Assembly: GCA_017442855.1 (NCBI GenBank)
Contig: JAFSPM010000032.1
Location: 1 to 64,000, forward strand
Direction: 5' to 3'
DNA length: 64,000 bases
Origin: Bacteroidaceae bacterium
GTDB lineage: Bacteria; Bacteroidota; Bacteroidia; Bacteroidales; Bacteroidaceae
Below, one piece after another: positions 44,849-55,540 of the stretch. Every line of letters starts with the position of its first letter. Positions within the stretch are counted from its first letter, which is position 1. A program made the position numbers and the translations under genes. Below the pieces are notes generated by a model. The model was not told the DNA's origin. It did no database searches and worked only from the letters and a program-made list of their open reading frames with translations.

Positions 44849-45517
44849 TCAAAGCAGCTTGAACTGGTAACCTTCTTCCTTGAAGAACCAGAGGGCATGA
44901 GAAAGGGCATATTGCAGGTTGCCCCCTTTCCATGAACGCAAACTGTCGTGGAAGGTGATGATACTGCCATTGCGGGTGTAACGAAGCACATTGGAGAGCA
45001 CCTGAGGGGGGCGAAGCTTGTAGCTATAGTCGCGGGTCACAAGATCCCACATCACTATCTTGTAGCCTGCCCATTTCAGTTTTTCATACTGATAGTGGTT
45101 CAAGAAGCCATGAGGGGGACGGAACAAGCGACTTTGCTTACCACTTGATGACAAAGAAAAATGTTCTTTTTCCGGTAGGTTGTCTATCATGACTTTATCA
45201 GCCTCGCGTACATCATCCATGTAACGAAGGGAGTTGCGGTCGAAGAACTTGATGTGGTGCATGGTATGGTTACCAATGCCGTGGCCTCGTTCCACCACCA
45301 TACGGAAGATATCGGGATGCTTACGTACGTTGTCGCCCACCATGAAGAAGGTGGCTTTGACATCAAACTGGTCAAGCTTGTCAAGCACCCATGGCGTCAC
45401 TTCGGGAATAGGTCCGTCGTCGAAAGTCAGGTAAATGGCTTTCTCTTCTGGATCCATTCGCCAAAGTGCCGAGGGATACAGTTTTTTAAGTAACTTGTTT
45501 GGTTGTTCTATAAACAT
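44849..45517 (-). CDS. Polysaccharide deacetylase (NodB domain)
   Basis: The 222-residue protein carries the NodB fold: the TFDDGPIPEV motif with the catalytic Asp pair, VKATFFMVGDNVRKHPD, and the zinc-binding HGIGNHTMHH. FRPPHGFLN and SIITFHDSLRSW complete the set. It should remove acetyl groups from a polysaccharide or peptidoglycan sugar. No signal peptide is visible. It begins 1 base after the stop of the DUF2723 gene (start MFIEQPNKLL), so the two are co-translated; an alternative ATG at 45562 overlaps DUF2723. Confidence 0.9.
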   Translation of the reverse strand: MFIEQPNKLLKKLYPSALWRMDPEEKAIYLTFDDGPIPEVTPWVLDKLDQFDVKATFFMVGDNVRKHPDIFRMVVERGHGIGNHTMHHIKFFDRNSLRYMDDVREADKVMIDNLPEKEHFSLSSSGKQSRLFRPPHGFLNHYQYEKLKWAGYKIVMWDLVTRDYSYKLRPPQVLSNVLRYTRNGSIITFHDSLRSWKGGNLQYALSHALWFFKEEGYQFKLL

Positions 45518-45518
45518 A

Positions 45519-48500
45519 TCAGTTGTCACCCATTCGTTGTCTATAGATACTGAACAACTCATCCAGTGTGTCGTTCAGGTTATCTACCAGCGGCGACTCA
45601 TATTTCTCCATGATAGAGATGATGCGGTCGAGTACAGCGGTATGGTATTCGAACTCACCGGCAGAAATATCCAGACGGACATCATCCAAGCTGAGATAAT
45701 AGGTCATGTATTGAATCTCTTTCTCCGCCATAGTGGACATCATCTTTTCGGCCGTTTCCTTTTCACCTAACTCGTAATAGGCAGTAGCCATATCCACCGC
45801 TCCGTTCTGGTAGTCCCATGCCACATTGTAGGCAGGAATCATCTTTTCTGCGTAGTCCAACGCCTCCTTGGCCTTGTCGCGCTTGCCTTCCTTCATCAGT
45901 TGTTCAATGAGCATTGAGAACATACGACGATGGGTGTAGCACATGCGAGAAGCGTTCTCGTCGATATAGATGCCAGGCCTGTCGATGCCACCAAACTTGA
46001 ACTTATGCATCAGGTTGTCGAACATCTTCTCAGAGTCAATGCTCACACCCGTCTGCTTGCTATTGAACGGAGTGAAACGATAGGCAAGACCTTCCAGCAT
46101 GAAATAGTCGGACAAGCCCATGTGTTCGTCACTACCCACACTCACAGCTATATAGATTGGACGTTCCCAGTTGGCCTCAGCCAGCATCTCTAATTTCATC
46201 AGGTCTTTCTTATAAAGCGCCCGTTGCCCCTTCAGCGAGATATGCATATAGTCAGGAATGCTATCACCAGGAATCAGCATACCACTACGACGTACAGCCT
46301 CCTTATCTACCTTGAGCACAATGCTGTCGGTAGGTATCACATGCAAATCGCTATGTTTTCCACGCACCCAATACTTGAGGATGTTCTTCAGCTCGTAGGG
46401 GTTATCGCCAAACTCACGCTCCACATTTACCATCGATTCGGCATTGCCATTCAAGGCCTCCTTGCGGGCAGCGGCATACAACTCGTCAATGTTCTTCTTG
46501 TATTCGGGTTGGATGACCACATATTCGTTAGTACCCTCTACGTATTCCGTTCGGTTCCAAGTAATAGGCAATGATGGTGATTCGTACGACGGACGCTTCA
46601 TCTGGTCAATGTACCAGTCGGTTTGCAAGTAACTCAGGTTGCAGGTACGGGCATCTGTACGGAAGCCTTCTGTTTCCTGGTTGTACCACAATGGGAAGGT
46701 ATCGTTGTCACCATTGGTGTAGATAATCGGATTGCCAGTTTCTTGCAGTGTCATCAGATAGTTCTGACCAAAATCGCGGGTCATGTAGCGACCGCTACGA
46801 TCGTGGTCGTCCCATGTCTGTGATGCCATTTGGATGGGGACAAGAAGACAAATAACAGAAACAATGGATGCCAGCAACAGGTTAGCAGGTTGACCGTTGC
46901 CTGATTCCTCCGGTTTGGTGAAGAGGTCATGAAGCAGATGGATGAGTCCGGCTACACCCATACCCACCCAGATGGCAAAAGCATAGAACGAACCAGCGTA
47001 GGCATAGTCTCGTTCACGTGGCTGGCCTGGTGTCTGGTTCAGGTACAGCACAATGGCCAGACCCGTCATAAAGAACAGGAAGAACACCACCCAGAACTGT
47101 TGAATGCCTTTCTGCCCTTTATAGGCCTGCCACAGCAAACCTATCAAGCCCAACAACAAAGGCAAAGCATAATAGACATTATGTCCCTTATTCTCTTTTA
47201 ATTCATCAGGTAACAGTTCCTGATTGCCCAGCATCAGGTTGTCTAACCAACTGATGCCAGATATCCAGTTACCATGCTCCAGTTCACCATTGCCTTGCAG
47301 ATCGTTCTGACGACCTACGAAGTTCCACATGAAGTAGCGCCAGTACATCCAGTTGACCTGATAAGAGAAGAAGAACTGAATGTTCTCCCACATGGTGGGA
47401 ATATTCACCATCTGCATCTCACCACATTGGTTATAGGGAACATCGTGACCCTTAATAGTCATCCAAGCCTTATACAGTTGCGGATGGTTCATCGAAGAAC
47501 TGTACATACGTGGGAACAACATGTTCTGTGCGTACTTGTATTCGATACGACCTTCCACCTGTATGTAACTGTCGGGTTCGTTCTCATTGTTCTTTTCCTT
47601 GCGGATCCACTTCATCTGCTCCTCGGCAATCACTGGTTCGCAATAACCGTTCTTCTCCTGAAACTCCACCTTGGAGGCGAAAGTAGGACCATAGAACAAC
47701 GGACGGGTACCGTATTGCTCACGTCCCAAATATTCGCCCAAAGTAAAGATGTCCTCGGGCGAGTTCTGGTCCATTGGCGTATTGGCAGTAGAACGAATCA
47801 CAATCAAAGCATATGATGAGTAGCCAATAACGATCATCATGATGCTCAGCATGGTGGTGTTCAGTGTACGGGCAGATATCTTCCAGTTAGGACTGATGCT
47901 ACGTTGTGTGGCAGGACGGAGATAGAGCCACAACAAGCCCAACACAATAACACCAATGATGATAGAGGTAGTGCCATGACCATAGAACGGAATACCCAAC
48001 AGCCCTACAGTGAGAAGGAAACTCCACATCATGCGATTCTCGCTCTTCTCTACAAAACTCTCATATACCGCCCAGATGATAGCGGCAGAAGCAACGAGGA
48101 TATATACGATGACACCCGTATTGAATGACATGCCCAGGTCGTTGACGAACAATAATTCGAACCAACCGCCCACCTTCACAATGCCCGGTACGATGCCATA
48201 AAGCACCACAGCCACCAGTACGGCTGAGGCAAACAGTGCCAACAAAGAGCCTTTGGCGGTGGCATTAGGCACTCGTTTATAGTAATAAACCAACACAATA
48301 GCAGGCAAGCAAAGCAGGTTCAACAAGTGAACGCCGATGCTCAAGCCAGTAAGGTAAGCAATCAAAATCAACCATCGGTCACTATGAGGCTGGTCGGCTA
48401 CATCCTCCCATTTCAGTATCAGCCAGAATACCACAGCTGTGAACAAAGAAGAGAAGGCATAGACCTCACCCTCTACGGCACTGAACCAGAAAGTATCGCT

Positions 48501-48899
48501 AAAGGTATAGACCAAGGCCCCGACAACACCGCTACCCATAATGGTAATGAGCTGAGTAGGAGTAAAAGCATCTTCATTAATGGTCACCAGCTTTCGTACC
48601 AAATGGGTGATGGTCCAGAACAGGAAGAGGATACAGCCGGCGCTCATCAGGGCACTCATGTAGTTCACCATCTTCGCCACCTGAGTAGTGTCGGAGGCAA
48701 ACTGCGAGAAGAGGTTGGCTACCAACATGAAGAATGGTGCGCCAGGTGGATGTCCCACCTCTAACTTATAGCCTGTGGTAATAAACTCAGGGCAGTCCCA
48801 GAAACTGGCTGTGGGCTCAATCGTCATGCAATACACGATGGCTGCAATGGCGAATACCACCCACCCCACTATGTTGTTGATTGTTCTATATTGTTTCAT
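45519..48899 (-). CDS. DUF2723 membrane protein (GT117-type glycosyltransferase candidate)
   Basis: The 1126-residue protein opens with the DUF2723 signature (SFWDCPEFITTGYKLEVGHP, PGAPFFMLVANLFSQFA). It then has about ten membrane spans (for example VVGALVYTFSDTFWFSAVEG, GLLGIPFYGHGTTSIIIGVI), followed by a long periplasmic C-terminal part with TPR-like helices (AKEALDYAEKMIPAYNVAWD). The family is classed by some as GT117 and resembles protein O-mannosyltransferases; it is proposed to glycosylate exported proteins in Bacteroidota. The acidic WDCPE near the first loop fits the catalytic site. It follows cysS by 8 bases. The TTG at 48905 is rejected in favour of ATG at 48899. Confidence 0.85.
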   Translation of the reverse strand: MKQYRTINNIVGWVVFAIAAIVYCMTIEPTASFWDCPEFITTGYKLEVGHPPGAPFFMLVANLFSQFASDTTQVAKMVNYMSALMSAGCILFLFWTITHLVRKLVTINEDAFTPTQLITIMGSGVVGALVYTFSDTFWFSAVEGEVYAFSSLFTAVVFWLILKWEDVADQPHSDRWLILIAYLTGLSIGVHLLNLLCLPAIVLVYYYKRVPNATAKGSLLALFASAVLVAVVLYGIVPGIVKVGGWFELLFVNDLGMSFNTGVIVYILVASAAIIWAVYESFVEKSENRMMWSFLLTVGLLGIPFYGHGTTSIIIGVIVLGLLWLYLRPATQRSISPNWKISARTLNTTMLSIMMIVIGYSSYALIVIRSTANTPMDQNSPEDIFTLGEYLGREQYGTRPLFYGPTFASKVEFQEKNGYCEPVIAEEQMKWIRKEKNNENEPDSYIQVEGRIEYKYAQNMLFPRMYSSSMNHPQLYKAWMTIKGHDVPYNQCGEMQMVNIPTMWENIQFFFSYQVNWMYWRYFMWNFVGRQNDLQGNGELEHGNWISGISWLDNLMLGNQELLPDELKENKGHNVYYALPLLLGLIGLLWQAYKGQKGIQQFWVVFFLFFMTGLAIVLYLNQTPGQPRERDYAYAGSFYAFAIWVGMGVAGLIHLLHDLFTKPEESGNGQPANLLLASIVSVICLLVPIQMASQTWDDHDRSGRYMTRDFGQNYLMTLQETGNPIIYTNGDNDTFPLWYNQETEGFRTDARTCNLSYLQTDWYIDQMKRPSYESPSLPITWNRTEYVEGTNEYVVIQPEYKKNIDELYAAARKEALNGNAESMVNVEREFGDNPYELKNILKYWVRGKHSDLHVIPTDSIVLKVDKEAVRRSGMLIPGDSIPDYMHISLKGQRALYKKDLMKLEMLAEANWERPIYIAVSVGSDEHMGLSDYFMLEGLAYRFTPFNSKQTGVSIDSEKMFDNLMHKFKFGGIDRPGIYIDENASRMCYTHRRMFSMLIEQLMKEGKRDKAKEALDYAEKMIPAYNVAWDYQNGAVDMATAYYELGEKETAEKMMSTMAEKEIQYMTYYLSLDDVRLDISAGEFEYHTAVLDRIISIMEKYESPLVDNLNDTLDELFSIYRQRMGDN

Positions 48900-48907
48900 C
48901 TTCAATG

Positions 48908-50380
48908 TTACTTATTGAGTTTCCATTCGGCACCGTTCTTGCCATCCTTAATCTCGAAGCCCAAGGCTGCTAACTCATTGCGTATGCGGTCGGACTTAGC
49001 CCAGTCCTTGTTGGCCTTGGCTTCCTGACGCTCTGCCAGCAGTAGGTTCACCGCCCCGGCAAAGGCTTCTTCACGGCCTGCGTTAGAAGATTTGTCTTCT
49101 TGCAGTCCTAAGATATCGAAGCAGAACATGTGGAAGGTCTCTTTCAAAGCGGCCAAATCTTCTGCCGTAATGGTTGCCTTACCATCTGCCAATGAATTGA
49201 TGGTACGAGCAGCATCAAATAAGTGGGCTATGACAATGGGGGTATTCAAATCGTCGTCCATTGCATCGTAGCACTTCTCACGTAAGTCAGCCAATTGTAC
49301 ACTGGTGGTAGCCGAAGGTTGAATCTTATCCAACGCATGCACTGCATCCATAAGTCTTTCCAAGCCTTTCTCGGCTGCTTGCAAAGCATCGTTGCTGAAA
49401 TCTACCGTACTGCGATAGTGTGCCTGCAAGATGAAGAAACGGATAGTCATAGGACTATAGGCCTTATCCAGGTTCTTGTTGCTTCCATCGAAGAACTCAA
49501 ACAGCGTGATGAAGTTGCCCAAGCTCTTGCCCATCTTCTGTCCGTTGATGGTAATCATGTTGTTGTGCATCCAGTAGTGTACCATATCGTCACCCTGAGA
49601 TGCCACACTTTGTGCTATCTCGCACTCATGGTGCGGGAACACCAGATCCATGCCACCTCCATGAATGTCGAAGTGGGAACCCAAGTATTTCTTACCCATG
49701 GCCGTGCACTCGCAATGCCAACCTGGGAAGCCGTCGCTCCAAGGTGATGGCCAACGCATGATATGCTCAGGTTGTGCTTTCTTCCACAAGGCGAAATCCA
49801 CCGGGTTATGTTTTTCATCTTGCCCGTCGAGTTCACGAGAGGTATTGATAACATCTGTCAGGTTACGGCCCGACAGTTTGCCATAATGATGCTGCTGGTT
49901 GTATTTCGGCACATCGAAATAAACCGAACCATCGCTCACATAGGCATAGCCATTGTCAATAATCTGTTTCACCAGTTCGATTTGCTCGATGATATGGCCA
50001 GAAGCATGGGGCTCTATGCTGGGTGGCAACACGTTCAGCGCATCCATCGCATGATGGTAGCGATTGATATAATATTGTGCCACTTCCATAGGCTCTAACT
50101 GCTCCAGTCGTGCTTTTTTTGCTATCTTGTCTTCACCCTCGTCGGCATCATGCTCCAGATGGCCCACGTCGGTGATATTCCTCACATAGCGCACCTTATA
50201 GCCAATATGCTTGAGGTAACGGAACAAAATGTCGAACGTGATAGCGGGACGTGCGTGACCCAGATGAGGGTCACCATATACGGTAGGACCACATACATAC
50301 ATGCCCACATGGGGAGCATGCAACGGTGTGAATCTTTCTTTCTGTCTGCTTAGTGTGTTGTAAATGACCAAATTTCTCAT
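48908..50380 (-). CDS. cysS: Cysteinyl-tRNA synthetase
   Basis: This class I synthetase charges tRNA-Cys. The protein has 490 residues. The HIGH motif is HLGH (in [12 protein letters not shown]) and KMSKS is KMGKS (in [14 protein letters not shown]). Zinc ligands are seen at [21 protein letters not shown] and [11 protein letters not shown]. The C-terminus has the anticodon-binding helical region. It is preceded by the GH3-like gene with a 12-base gap. Confidence 0.97.
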   Translation of the reverse strand: MRNLVIYNTLSRQKERFTPLHAPHVGMYVCGPTVYGDPHLGHARPAITFDILFRYLKHIGYKVRYVRNITDVGHLEHDADEGEDKIAKKARLEQLEPMEVAQYYINRYHHAMDALNVLPPSIEPHASGHIIEQIELVKQIIDNGYAYVSDGSVYFDVPKYNQQHHYGKLSGRNLTDVINTSRELDGQDEKHNPVDFALWKKAQPEHIMRWPSPWSDGFPGWHCECTAMGKKYLGSHFDIHGGGMDLVFPHHECEIAQSVASQGDDMVHYWMHNNMITINGQKMGKSLGNFITLFEFFDGSNKNLDKAYSPMTIRFFILQAHYRSTVDFSNDALQAAEKGLERLMDAVHALDKIQPSATTSVQLADLREKCYDAMDDDLNTPIVIAHLFDAARTINSLADGKATITAEDLAALKETFHMFCFDILGLQEDKSSNAGREEAFAGAVNLLLAERQEAKANKDWAKSDRIRNELAALGFEIKDGKNGAEWKLNK

Positions 50381-50392
50381 AACACTTATTTC

Positions 50393-51907
50393 TTATCTGT
50401 TCAAGATTAACATGTCTTCTATATAAGTACGTGTATTGCTCAGACGTGGAATCTTATGCTGCCCGCCCAATTTGCCCTTACGCTCGAGCCAGTCGTGGAA
50501 CAAGCCTTTGCGTGCTACGATAATCTCCAACTGCTGTAGTGCCAGGTTGTTCTGACGTTTCGCCTCATAGTCGGAATTGATTTCTTTCAGCGTATCGTCC
50601 AATATCTTGGCAAAACGATTCAGGTTATCGGGCATCTTGGCAAACTCAATGAGCCACTGATGACGACATTTAGCATTCTCATCCATGAAAACGGGAGCTG
50701 CTGAATAATCAGTTATCAAGGCACCCGTAGCAGCACAAGCCTTGGCCAAGCCTTTCTCGGCATTATCTACTATCAGCTCCTCACCAAAAGCATTGATGAA
50801 ATGCTTGGTGCGGCCCGTAATGACTATCTTGTAAGGATTTTTGCTGGTGAACTTCACCGTATCACCAATCAGATAACGCCACAAACCAGCTGATGTGGAG
50901 ATGACCATAGCATAGTTTTTGTTCAGCTTCACGTCCCACAGAGGAACAATCTTAGGATGCTCCTTGCCCAACTCTTCCAAAGGGATAAACTCAAAGAACA
51001 CTCCATAATCAATCATCAGCAGCATAGCTGGGTCGGTCAAATCGTTTTGGGTAGCAAAGTAGCCCTCAGAAGCGTTGTAGGTCTCTACATACAGCATGTC
51101 CGACTTCTGGATCAACTGCTTGTATTGCTCACGGTAAGGTGTAAATGCCACTCCTCCGTGGAAGAACACCTCCAAGTTATACCATACTTGCTCTAATGTC
51201 TTTTTACCAGTCTTCTCCAAGATATGCTTGATGAGCACCAGCATCCAAGATGGCACACCCGAGAGGCTCACCACGTTCTTGTTAATGGTCTCACGGGCAA
51301 TGGCCTCCATCTTTGGCTCGAAATGTTCCATCAAGGCTGTCTGCTTACTGGGCACACGCAGGTACATGCCCATAGCAGGCATGTTCTCGATCAAGATGGC
51401 ACTCAGGTCGCCCACCAAACTATGATTGGTATTCAGATTGGGGGCATGACTACCTCCTAACACCAGACTCTTTCCAGTGAGGAAATGACTCTTGGGATTG
51501 ATGTGGAGGTAAAGAGCCACAGCATCCTTTCCACCACGATAGTGTGTATCTTGAATAGAATCACTGGTAACGGGAATGAACTTGCTCTTGTCATTGGTAG
51601 TACCCGATGATTTAGCAAACCACACCGTATTACCTGGCCAAAGCAGGTTCTGCTCGCCTTGGCGAATCCTTTCCACCCATGGTTTTACCTCTTCGTAGGT
51701 CTGAATGGGTACACGTTTACTAAACTGAACATAATCTTTGATAGAAGCATAGTCGTATTTCTTGCCCCATTCTGTAGGTGCAGCTTTTGTGATGAGCTGC
51801 TTGAAAACCTGCTCCTGTATCTCCGTTGCATGAGTGGCATAGCGCTCAATCCTACGATATCGAGGAACAAAATATAAGTTGTTTGCTATTCTTGTAATGA
51901 AGTCCAT
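50393..51907 (-). CDS. GH3-family acyl-adenylate-forming protein
   Basis: The 504-residue protein resembles plant GH3 enzymes, a branch of the adenylate-forming superfamily. It shows WFAKSSGTTNDKSKFIPVTS (the P-loop-like ATP site), VETYNASEGYFATQNDL and AGLWRYLIGDTVKFTS near the C-terminal lobe. Such proteins can join an acid to an amino acid or other amine; bacterial substrates are unknown. It is divergent from pfkA and leads the cysS-DUF2723-deacetylase run on the minus strand. Confidence 0.85.
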   Translation of the reverse strand: MDFITRIANNLYFVPRYRRIERYATHATEIQEQVFKQLITKAAPTEWGKKYDYASIKDYVQFSKRVPIQTYEEVKPWVERIRQGEQNLLWPGNTVWFAKSSGTTNDKSKFIPVTSDSIQDTHYRGGKDAVALYLHINPKSHFLTGKSLVLGGSHAPNLNTNHSLVGDLSAILIENMPAMGMYLRVPSKQTALMEHFEPKMEAIARETINKNVVSLSGVPSWMLVLIKHILEKTGKKTLEQVWYNLEVFFHGGVAFTPYREQYKQLIQKSDMLYVETYNASEGYFATQNDLTDPAMLLMIDYGVFFEFIPLEELGKEHPKIVPLWDVKLNKNYAMVISTSAGLWRYLIGDTVKFTSKNPYKIVITGRTKHFINAFGEELIVDNAEKGLAKACAATGALITDYSAAPVFMDENAKCRHQWLIEFAKMPDNLNRFAKILDDTLKEINSDYEAKRQNNLALQQLEIIVARKGLFHDWLERKGKLGGQHKIPRLSNTRTYIEDMLILNR

Positions 51908-52047
51908 TTATATGCAATCATCATAAATAATGTGCAAAATTAATCTTTTCTATTGGCATCTCTATCTTTTTTAAGTTTTTTTTCTAACTTTACGGGCTGA
52001 ATAAAGTATTTTTTGGCTGTTTGCTAAATAAAAAGGGGGATAATGGA

Positions 52048-53061
52048 ATGAGAATAGGCGTATTAACATCGGGAGGTGATTGTCCGGGCATCAACGCAGC
52101 CATCCGTGGCGTATGCAAAAGTGCCATCAGTCATTATGGCATGGAGGTAATAGGCATTCACAGTGGTTTTGAAGGACTGCTTACCAAAGAAGTGGAAACA
52201 CTTGACGAGGCTTCTCTGTCGGGCTTGCTCAGCCAGAACGGAACCATTCTGGGATCCTCACGCGAACAGCCGTTCAAACGGGGGGGCATTATGCCGGATG
52301 CCGACAAACCTTCACTTATCAAGAAGAATGTACAGGACCTAAGGCTTGACTGTGTGGTGTGTATAGGCGGTAACGGCACTATGGACACAGCTGCTAAGAT
52401 GATGGGACTGGGCATTAATGTGGTGGCTATTCCCAAAACCATTGATAATGACGTATGGGGAACCGATACAACCTTTGGCTTTGATTCTGCCGTTAGTGTG
52501 GCCACCGATGCCATTGACCGTCTGCACTCTACCGCCAGTTCACACAAACGTGTGATGGTAATTGAAGTGATGGGACATAAGTCAGGTTGGATAGCTTTGT
52601 ATTCAGGCATGGCAGGAGGTGGTGATGTCATACTGCTGCCAGAGATTCCCTACAACATCACTAATATAGGCAATGCATTGATTGACCGCATCAAGAAAGG
52701 CAAAAACTATTCTATCGTAGTGGTGGCTGAGGGTATCCCTACGACTAACCCACGTAAACACGCTGGCGAGTTCATAGCAGAGGAGATTGAATATGAAACC
52801 GGTATAGAGACACGTCAGACGGTGTTAGGCTATATCCAACGAGGCGGCTCTCCCACTTCGTTTGACCGTAATTTGGCGACACGTATGGGTGGTCATGCCG
52901 TTGAGCTGATAGCTAATCAGCAGTATGGCAGAATGGTGGCTTTACAAGGAGATAAGATTACTTCGGTGGATGTTCGCGATGTGGCAGGCAAACAGAAGTA
53001 TGTTTCCGAGCATGATGAATTGGTGGTAGAAGGTCGCAATATAGGCGTTTGCTTCGGCTGA
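52048..53061 (+). CDS. pfkA: 6-phosphofructokinase (ATP-dependent)
   Basis: This enzyme phosphorylates fructose 6-phosphate in glycolysis. The 337-residue length is normal. It has GVLTSGGDCPGINAAIRG at the N-terminus, GGNGTMDTAAKM and TIDNDVWGTDTTFGFDSA with the catalytic Asp, and HKSGWIALYSGMAGG. The C-terminal site RGGSPTSFDRNLATRMG is intact. The frame extends to a TTG at 52021; ATG at 52048 follows a good GGGGGA ribosome site. It is convergent with rnc, 2 bases apart. Confidence 0.96.
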   Translation: MRIGVLTSGGDCPGINAAIRGVCKSAISHYGMEVIGIHSGFEGLLTKEVETLDEASLSGLLSQNGTILGSSREQPFKRGGIMPDADKPSLIKKNVQDLRLDCVVCIGGNGTMDTAAKMMGLGINVVAIPKTIDNDVWGTDTTFGFDSAVSVATDAIDRLHSTASSHKRVMVIEVMGHKSGWIALYSGMAGGGDVILLPEIPYNITNIGNALIDRIKKGKNYSIVVVAEGIPTTNPRKHAGEFIAEEIEYETGIETRQTVLGYIQRGGSPTSFDRNLATRMGGHAVELIANQQYGRMVALQGDKITSVDVRDVAGKQKYVSEHDELVVEGRNIGVCFG

Positions 53062-53063
53062 AA

Positions 53064-53813
53064 TCAGTTGTTGATTTGTTTTAATGCTTGTTCGCAAGCG
53101 TGTTGCTCGGCTTCTTTCTTGTTTCGTCCTGAGCCTTGACCACATAACTTATCATCGACATAGACCTCCATTTCAAATCGGGCGTAACTGTTTTCATCTC
53201 TTGTTTCTGAGATGAGGTTGAAGAGCACCAGCTTCTTATTCTTCTGGCACCATTCCAAAAGCCTTGCCTTGTGATTGGTTTCGGTATGGACTATTATGCT
53301 CAAATAATCAGGGTTTTTGATGAGCCATTTTACAACGAACTGGCTACTTATCCTGTAGCCTCTGTCTAAATAGATAGCCCCGATGATGGCTTCCAACGAA
53401 TTGCCCACTAAATTGTTCTTAGGTGACACTACCGCCTTTTCTTTCCTGATAAGTTGGTCGAAATGTAATTCGAGAGCTATTTTATTTAAGTATTGTCGGT
53501 TTACTAATTTGGTTCGTGTAGTAGTGAGCATACCTTCTGGCGCATTCTTGTAATGTTTGAAAAGATAATCGGCCACCGACATGCTGAGAACGGCATCACC
53601 CAAGAACTCCAAGCGTTCATTGTTCAGTTTATGACCGTTTTCATCGATAATTGACATCGACTTATGACTCAAGGCAACATGATATAACTGGATGTTGTTG
53701 GCCATGATGCCCAAGTGATGATACAAAGAAAGGTAAGCTTTCCTGTCATGTTTGAACAGGAGTCTTACCTTCCAATATGTCCATTGTAGCAAGTAAGATA
53801 ACTTACTCTGCAT
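53064..53813 (-). CDS. rnc: Ribonuclease III
   Basis: RNase III cuts double-stranded RNA in rRNA processing and decay. The protein has 249 residues. The catalytic domain shows ERLEFLGDAVLSMSVADYLF (signature helix with E and D). NLVGNSLEAIIGAIYLDRGY is the second active-site helix. A double-stranded RNA-binding domain ends the protein (CGQGSGRNKKEAEQHACEQA). The ATG at 53813 overlaps the fabF stop by 11 bases, which indicates coupled translation; longer in-frame starts lie inside fabF. Confidence 0.95.
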   Translation of the reverse strand: MQSKLSYLLQWTYWKVRLLFKHDRKAYLSLYHHLGIMANNIQLYHVALSHKSMSIIDENGHKLNNERLEFLGDAVLSMSVADYLFKHYKNAPEGMLTTTRTKLVNRQYLNKIALELHFDQLIRKEKAVVSPKNNLVGNSLEAIIGAIYLDRGYRISSQFVVKWLIKNPDYLSIIVHTETNHKARLLEWCQKNKKLVLFNLISETRDENSYARFEMEVYVDDKLCGQGSGRNKKEAEQHACEQALKQINN

Positions 53814-55065
53814 ATTTCCTAACGATGAGACACGCATTGTGACCGCCAAAGCCAAATGTATTGGACAGGGCAACGTTCACGGTGCGTTTCTGCGCTTTAT
53901 TGAACGTGAAGTTCAAGTTATAGTCAATGTTTTCGTCTTCGTCTCCATCTTCGTGGTTGATAGTAGGAGGAACAATGTCGTTCACCACAGCCAGAATACT
54001 GAAAATGACTTCTGCAGCACCAGCAGCACCCAGCATGTGACCAGTCATTGACTTGGTTGAACTGATGTTCAGTTTGTAAGCATGCTCACCAAACACTTCC
54101 TTAATAGCCTTCACTTCTGAAATATCACCCACAGGAGTAGATGTTCCGTGCACATTGATATAATCTACATCTTCAGGTTTGATGCCGGCATCCTCCAACG
54201 CATTACGCATTACCAAGATGGCACCTAAGCCCTCAGGGTGAGAAGCAGTCAGGTGATAAGCATCGGCCGACATACCTTCGCCTATAACCTCAGCATAGAT
54301 TCTTGCCCCACGGGCCTTGGCATGCTCCAGTTCTTCAAGAACCAAGCAACCAGCACCTTCACCCATGATAAAACCATCGCGGCTAGCACTGAAAGGGCGT
54401 GAGGCTGTCTTAGGAGAATCGTTACGAGTAGTAAGGGCGTGCATGGCATTGAAACCACCCACTCCACCAGCAGTGATAGCTGCCTCAGAACCACCTGTAA
54501 CCATAATGTTAGCCTTGCCTAAACGCACCAGGTTATAAGCATCCGCAACGGCATTGGTAGAGGTAGCACAAGCAGAAGCCACAGAGTAGTTGGGACCATG
54601 GAAACCAAAGGTGATGGAAATCTGACCAGCGGCAATATCCGAAATCATCTTGGGGATGAAGAACGGATTAAACTTAGGACCCATGTCCTGATGCTGGTAG
54701 TAATAACCAATTTCATCTTCGAAAGTGCGAATGCCACCGATTCCAGCTCCAAACACTACACCAATACGGTTAAGGTCTTCGTGTTCAATGTCAATGGCAG
54801 CATCAGCCACAGCTTGCTTGGCCACAGCCACTGCAAACTGGGTATAGATGTCCATCTTGCGTGCTTCCTTGCGATCAATGTATTGACTAGGATCAAAATC
54901 TTTTACCTCGCAAGCAATTTGTGTCTTGAAAAGAGAGGCATCAAAACGAGTAATTGGCCCTGCACCACTTTCACCCTTCAACAGGTTCTTCCATGTTTCT
55001 TCAACAGAATTACCAAGAGGAGAAAGTATTCCAAGGCCAGTTACAACGACTCTTTTTAACTCCAT
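53803..55065 (-). CDS. fabF: 3-oxoacyl-[acyl-carrier-protein] synthase II
   Basis: FabF elongates fatty acids by condensing acyl-ACP with malonyl-ACP. The protein has 420 residues. The catalytic Cys sits in SVASACATSTNAVADAYNL; the two His residues are in INVHGTSTPVGD and KSMTGHMLGAAGA. It follows acpP by 16 bases and overlaps rnc. Confidence 0.97.
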   Translation of the reverse strand: MELKRVVVTGLGILSPLGNSVEETWKNLLKGESGAGPITRFDASLFKTQIACEVKDFDPSQYIDRKEARKMDIYTQFAVAVAKQAVADAAIDIEHEDLNRIGVVFGAGIGGIRTFEDEIGYYYQHQDMGPKFNPFFIPKMISDIAAGQISITFGFHGPNYSVASACATSTNAVADAYNLVRLGKANIMVTGGSEAAITAGGVGGFNAMHALTTRNDSPKTASRPFSASRDGFIMGEGAGCLVLEELEHAKARGARIYAEVIGEGMSADAYHLTASHPEGLGAILVMRNALEDAGIKPEDVDYINVHGTSTPVGDISEVKAIKEVFGEHAYKLNISSTKSMTGHMLGAAGAAEVIFSILAVVNDIVPPTINHEDGDEDENIDYNLNFTFNKAQKRTVNVALSNTFGFGGHNACLIVRKYAE

Positions 55066-55081
55066 ATATAGCTATGATGGA

Positions 55082-55324
55082 TTATTGGAGGTTAGCCTCA
55101 ATATAAGAAATAGCGTCACCTACTGTCTGGATGGTTTCAGCTTTCTCATCAGGAATCTGCAGTTCGAAAACCTTCTCAAACTCCATAATCAGCTCAACTG
55201 TATCCAGTGAATCAGCGCCAAGGTCATTAGTAAAGCTTGCTTCGTTGGTGATTTCTGATGGTTCAACGCCCAACTTGTCAGCGATGATTCCATAAACTTT
55301 TGCAGAAATTTCTTCTGTTGTCAT
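55082..55324 (-). CDS. acpP: Acyl carrier protein
   Basis: The 80-residue acidic carrier has [15 protein letters not shown]; the Ser of DSLD carries the 4'-phosphopantetheine arm. First gene of the acpP-fabF-rnc cluster. Confidence 0.97.
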   Translation of the reverse strand: MTTEEISAKVYGIIADKLGVEPSEITNEASFTNDLGADSLDTVELIMEFEKVFELQIPDEKAETIQTVGDAISYIEANLQ

Positions 55325-55405
55325 AACTTTTAGTTTTTAGTTAGTAAATAATAATCTTCTTTAGGTGGCAAAAATTACGTTTATAGAAAAACTCATGCTG
55401 TTTTC

Positions 55406-55436
55406 TTGCATTTGTTTCCACTTTAAACTATTTTTG
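55406..55436 (+). promoter_or_regulatory. Putative promoter of purN
   Basis: TTG (55406-55408), 20-base spacer, TATTTTTG (55429-55436); leader of about 100 bases to the ATG at 55541. Confidence 0.45.
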
Positions 55437-55540
55437 CGATGCAAAGGAATGATTTTTTCTTTTACTAAACAAATATTTGACTAATTAAATGCATTTTTTG
55501 CACATAATTAAGGGTTGTGTGCACTGAAAAAAGGTTTTTT

